Under the pieces are notes generated by a model. That model made no database searches and was not told where the DNA came from. It saw nothing but the letters and a program-made list of their open reading frames with translations. A stretch of DNA of 6,637 nucleotides from Treponema sp. GTDB lineage: Bacteria; Spirochaetota; Spirochaetia; Treponematales; Treponemataceae. Both the position numbers and the translations under genes were made by a program. Of this stretch, positions 5,090-6,637 are shown piece by piece. The stretch is from NCBI GenBank assembly GCA_017453705.1, contig JAFTEK010000082.1, positions 1 through 6,637 on the forward strand, written 5' to 3'. How positions within the stretch are numbered: position 1 is the stretch's first letter; every line of letters starts with the position of its first letter.

Positions 5090-6637
5090 ATGGCAGAAGG
5101 CTCAGGCGGATTCACAGGTACAAGGACAGAAGGCAGCTATAATGTCACCTATGAGAACGGAGAGGAGATACATAGGGAATTCTGCGGCGGAGGCTCAGGC
5201 AATGGCTCCGGCGGTGACGGCGGCAGGGGCGCGAAGATAAGCAGCATACTGAACTCCTGCAAGGCCTTCCTCTCTGATGTGAGTAACATCCTCTCAGGGG
5301 TATGGGACGACCTGTCCAGCGGCCAGTCAAGATGGACAGACGTAATTACAACAGCAGTCGGCAAAATAAAAGAATCCGCGAACAAGCACTTTCCCCAGAA
5401 AAACAGGACGACGACAACGCAGAAGGCGGAGATGCCCATGGTCTCAGAGCCTGCCAACCCTGCGGAGACAGTACAGCCGGAGGAAACTGAAAGCGACCCG
5501 GTCATAAAAAGCTCCGGGCTTAACCGCCAGACCAACACCGACATAAGCATGGGGACATTCGGCGGCATCTACGCCGTGACAAGACACCACGCCCCCTGCG
5601 CGGACAAGGGCGGCCTTCTCGGAAGCTCATGGGCATCCAGCCTGGACACCCGCATCATACGGGGACTCGACCCCGACCGATCTGAGGAGATAAACAGGCT
5701 CAAGTCCGCACTGTCCGAAATACAGGCCAAGAAAGCCCAGATAGAGGGGCTGGACAACTCATACGACGAGGTGAAGGGTGCCATCTCCGCCGCCCTGTCC
5801 GAGTCTGACTCGGCAATCGCCACCGTGTCGGCGGAGTTGGGGCCGCTTGAGGAAGCCCAGACCGTGCGCGAGAAAAGCCTGGAGCTGAACAGGCATGTCA
5901 TGTACGGCGGGGCGGAGGGGCTGGCCGGGTGTGGCGACGGAAAGCACATACTCATGAAGGACGGCCTCATCCCGCTCATGTTCGAGAGGACTGAGGCCGG
6001 AAGCTACAAGTGGACGGGAGCCGCCCGGCTCCTGTCAGTCGCGGAGACCGGCGGAGGCTACACCCTGACAAACCCTGACGGAGGTACACAGGGCTTCGAC
6101 AGCTATGGAAGGCTCGCGAGGGAGACCGACAGGAACGGCAACGAGGTCAAGATACAGAGAAGCGATGACGGCATAATAGAAGAAATCATCTCCTCCGCCG
6201 GCTGCTCGATAAAGGTAAAGACCGATGACGACGGACATATAGCGGAGATGCAGCTCCTGCAGGACGGAGAGGAGACCGGCCTCTGCGTCAAGTACGAATA
6301 TGACGGAGATTGCCTTGCGTCCGCCACTGACTCGGACGGCGACACAAGCCGCTACGAGTACGATGAAGAGAACCAGCTCACCGCGATAGTCAAGAGTGAC
6401 GGCTCGGCCATTCGCTACGCATACATAAAGTGCGCTGGCGCACAGTGCGCTGACGGGAGCCTCCGCGTCGCCTCGGTCACGGACGAGGAGGGGCAGGTCA
6501 TGTCCTTCTCCCATGACCCGGCGGCCCGGCGCTTCTCATACAGACCCGCCTTGGGTGACGAGGAGACAAGCTTCTACGACGAGGACGGAAGGATCACAAG
6601 GGAAGAGTCCGGCGGCCTCGTGACCGAGTACGAGTAC
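5090..6637 (+). CDS. Rhs/YD-repeat family protein, N-terminal 516 residues (runs off right edge)
   Basis: The frame is open from ATG 5090 to the window end without a stop. An in-frame TGA at 5048-5050 and no other ATG/GTG/TTG fix the start. No signal peptide or membrane segment is seen. Residues 1-46 are glycine-rich, about 50-100 is likely helical and 101-137 is a linker. Residues 141-192 (LNRQTNTDISMGTFGG ... GLLGSSWASSLDTRI) and again from about 268 (HVMYGG ... LMKDGLIPLMFER) resemble the N-terminal Rhs-associated domain (DUF6531). Between them, about 195-266, lies a charged heptad-like segment (INRLKSALSEIQAKKAQIEG) predicted to be a coiled coil. YD-type repeats follow: FDSYGRLARETDRNGNEV (336-353), YEYDGDCLASATDSDGDTSR (402-421), YEYDEENQLTAIVKSDGS (422-439) and SFYDEDGRITREESGG (494-509). 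Rhs proteins build a large shell that can hold a C-terminal toxin; that end and any immunity gene lie outside the window. Confidence 0.88.
   Translation, partial: MAEGSGGFTGTRTEGSYNVTYENGEEIHREFCGGGSGNGSGGDGGRGAKISSILNSCKAFLSDVSNILSGVWDDLSSGQSRWTDVITTAVGKIKESANKHFPQKNRTTTTQKAEMPMVSEPANPAETVQPEETESDPVIKSSGLNRQTNTDISMGTFGGIYAVTRHHAPCADKGGLLGSSWASSLDTRIIRGLDPDRSEEINRLKSALSEIQAKKAQIEGLDNSYDEVKGAISAALSESDSAIATVSAELGPLEEAQTVREKSLELNRHVMYGGAEGLAGCGDGKHILMKDGLIPLMFERTEAGSYKWTGAARLLSVAETGGGYTLTNPDGGTQGFDSYGRLARETDRNGNEVKIQRSDDGIIEEIISSAGCSIKVKTDDDGHIAEMQLLQDGEETGLCVKYEYDGDCLASATDSDGDTSRYEYDEENQLTAIVKSDGSAIRYAYIKCAGAQCADGSLRVASVTDEEGQVMSFSHDPAARRFSYRPALGDEETSFYDEDGRITREESGGLVTEYEY

Noticed and set aside
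5149..5979. Two minus-strand open frames opposite the Rhs gene
   Set aside because: Serine- and proline-rich translations typical of antisense to an acidic, glycine-rich GC-rich gene; the plus frame shows YD repeats.
6429..6446. GTGCGC-TG-GCGCAC palindrome in the Rhs gene
   Set aside because: It falls within two codon-level repeats encoding KCAGAQCADG and is most simply explained by coding constraint in GC-rich DNA.

Overview
The window looks like chromosomal DNA of a spirochaete close to Treponema. The main reason is the DnaA protein: its AAA+ and helix-turn-helix blocks resemble treponemal DnaA (for example FTCDRP after the Walker B motif, and GGRDHTTMMHSYEKI). The heavy use of ATA and AGG codons in all genes and the large Rhs-type protein fit as well. 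This is recognition from memory, not a database search. Base composition is close to half G+C throughout, and no gene stands out by codon use.

Region 1 (1-2431, minus strand) is a tightly packed three-gene operon, read from right to left. It encodes a DPM1-like family 2 glycosyltransferase, a multi-pass membrane protein of the lysylphosphatidylglycerol-synthase-TM (UPF0104) type, and the start of a protein whose second half looks like an aminoglycoside/choline-kinase-like phosphotransferase and which runs off the left edge. The genes overlap by 4 and 11 bases, so translation is probably coupled. Together they suggest making or decorating a surface or membrane glycan or lipid.

Region 2 (2432-2713) is the intergenic space between this operon and a divergent Nudix hydrolase. 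It contains no convincing gene but is packed with inverted repeats. A block at 2488-2622 can pair almost completely as consecutive hairpins with a three-way junction, and its ends are also a 14-bp inverted repeat, as in a MITE or a structured RNA. A separate perfect 15-bp hairpin (2660-2693) overlaps the proposed Nudix promoter.

Region 3 (2714-4758) holds a Nudix ADP-ribose pyrophosphatase-like gene (+) converging on dnaA (-), with a short GC-rich hairpin between them. dnaN does not follow dnaA, and no cluster of good DnaA boxes is visible, so the window gives no support for oriC here. Both genes have a -10-like hexamer ending exactly 7 bases before the ATG and lack a Shine-Dalgarno sequence, suggesting leaderless mRNAs.

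Region 4 (4759-5089) is the divergent spacer between dnaA and the last gene. It has three imperfect 23-bp tandem repeats with nested palindromes, a doubtful 18-codon ORF, and the leader of the Rhs gene.

Region 5 (5090-6637, plus strand) is the first 516 codons of an Rhs/YD-repeat protein that continues past the right edge. Its N-terminal Rhs-associated region appears to be split by a roughly 70-residue coiled-coil segment. Its C-terminal (possibly toxic) domain is not in the window.
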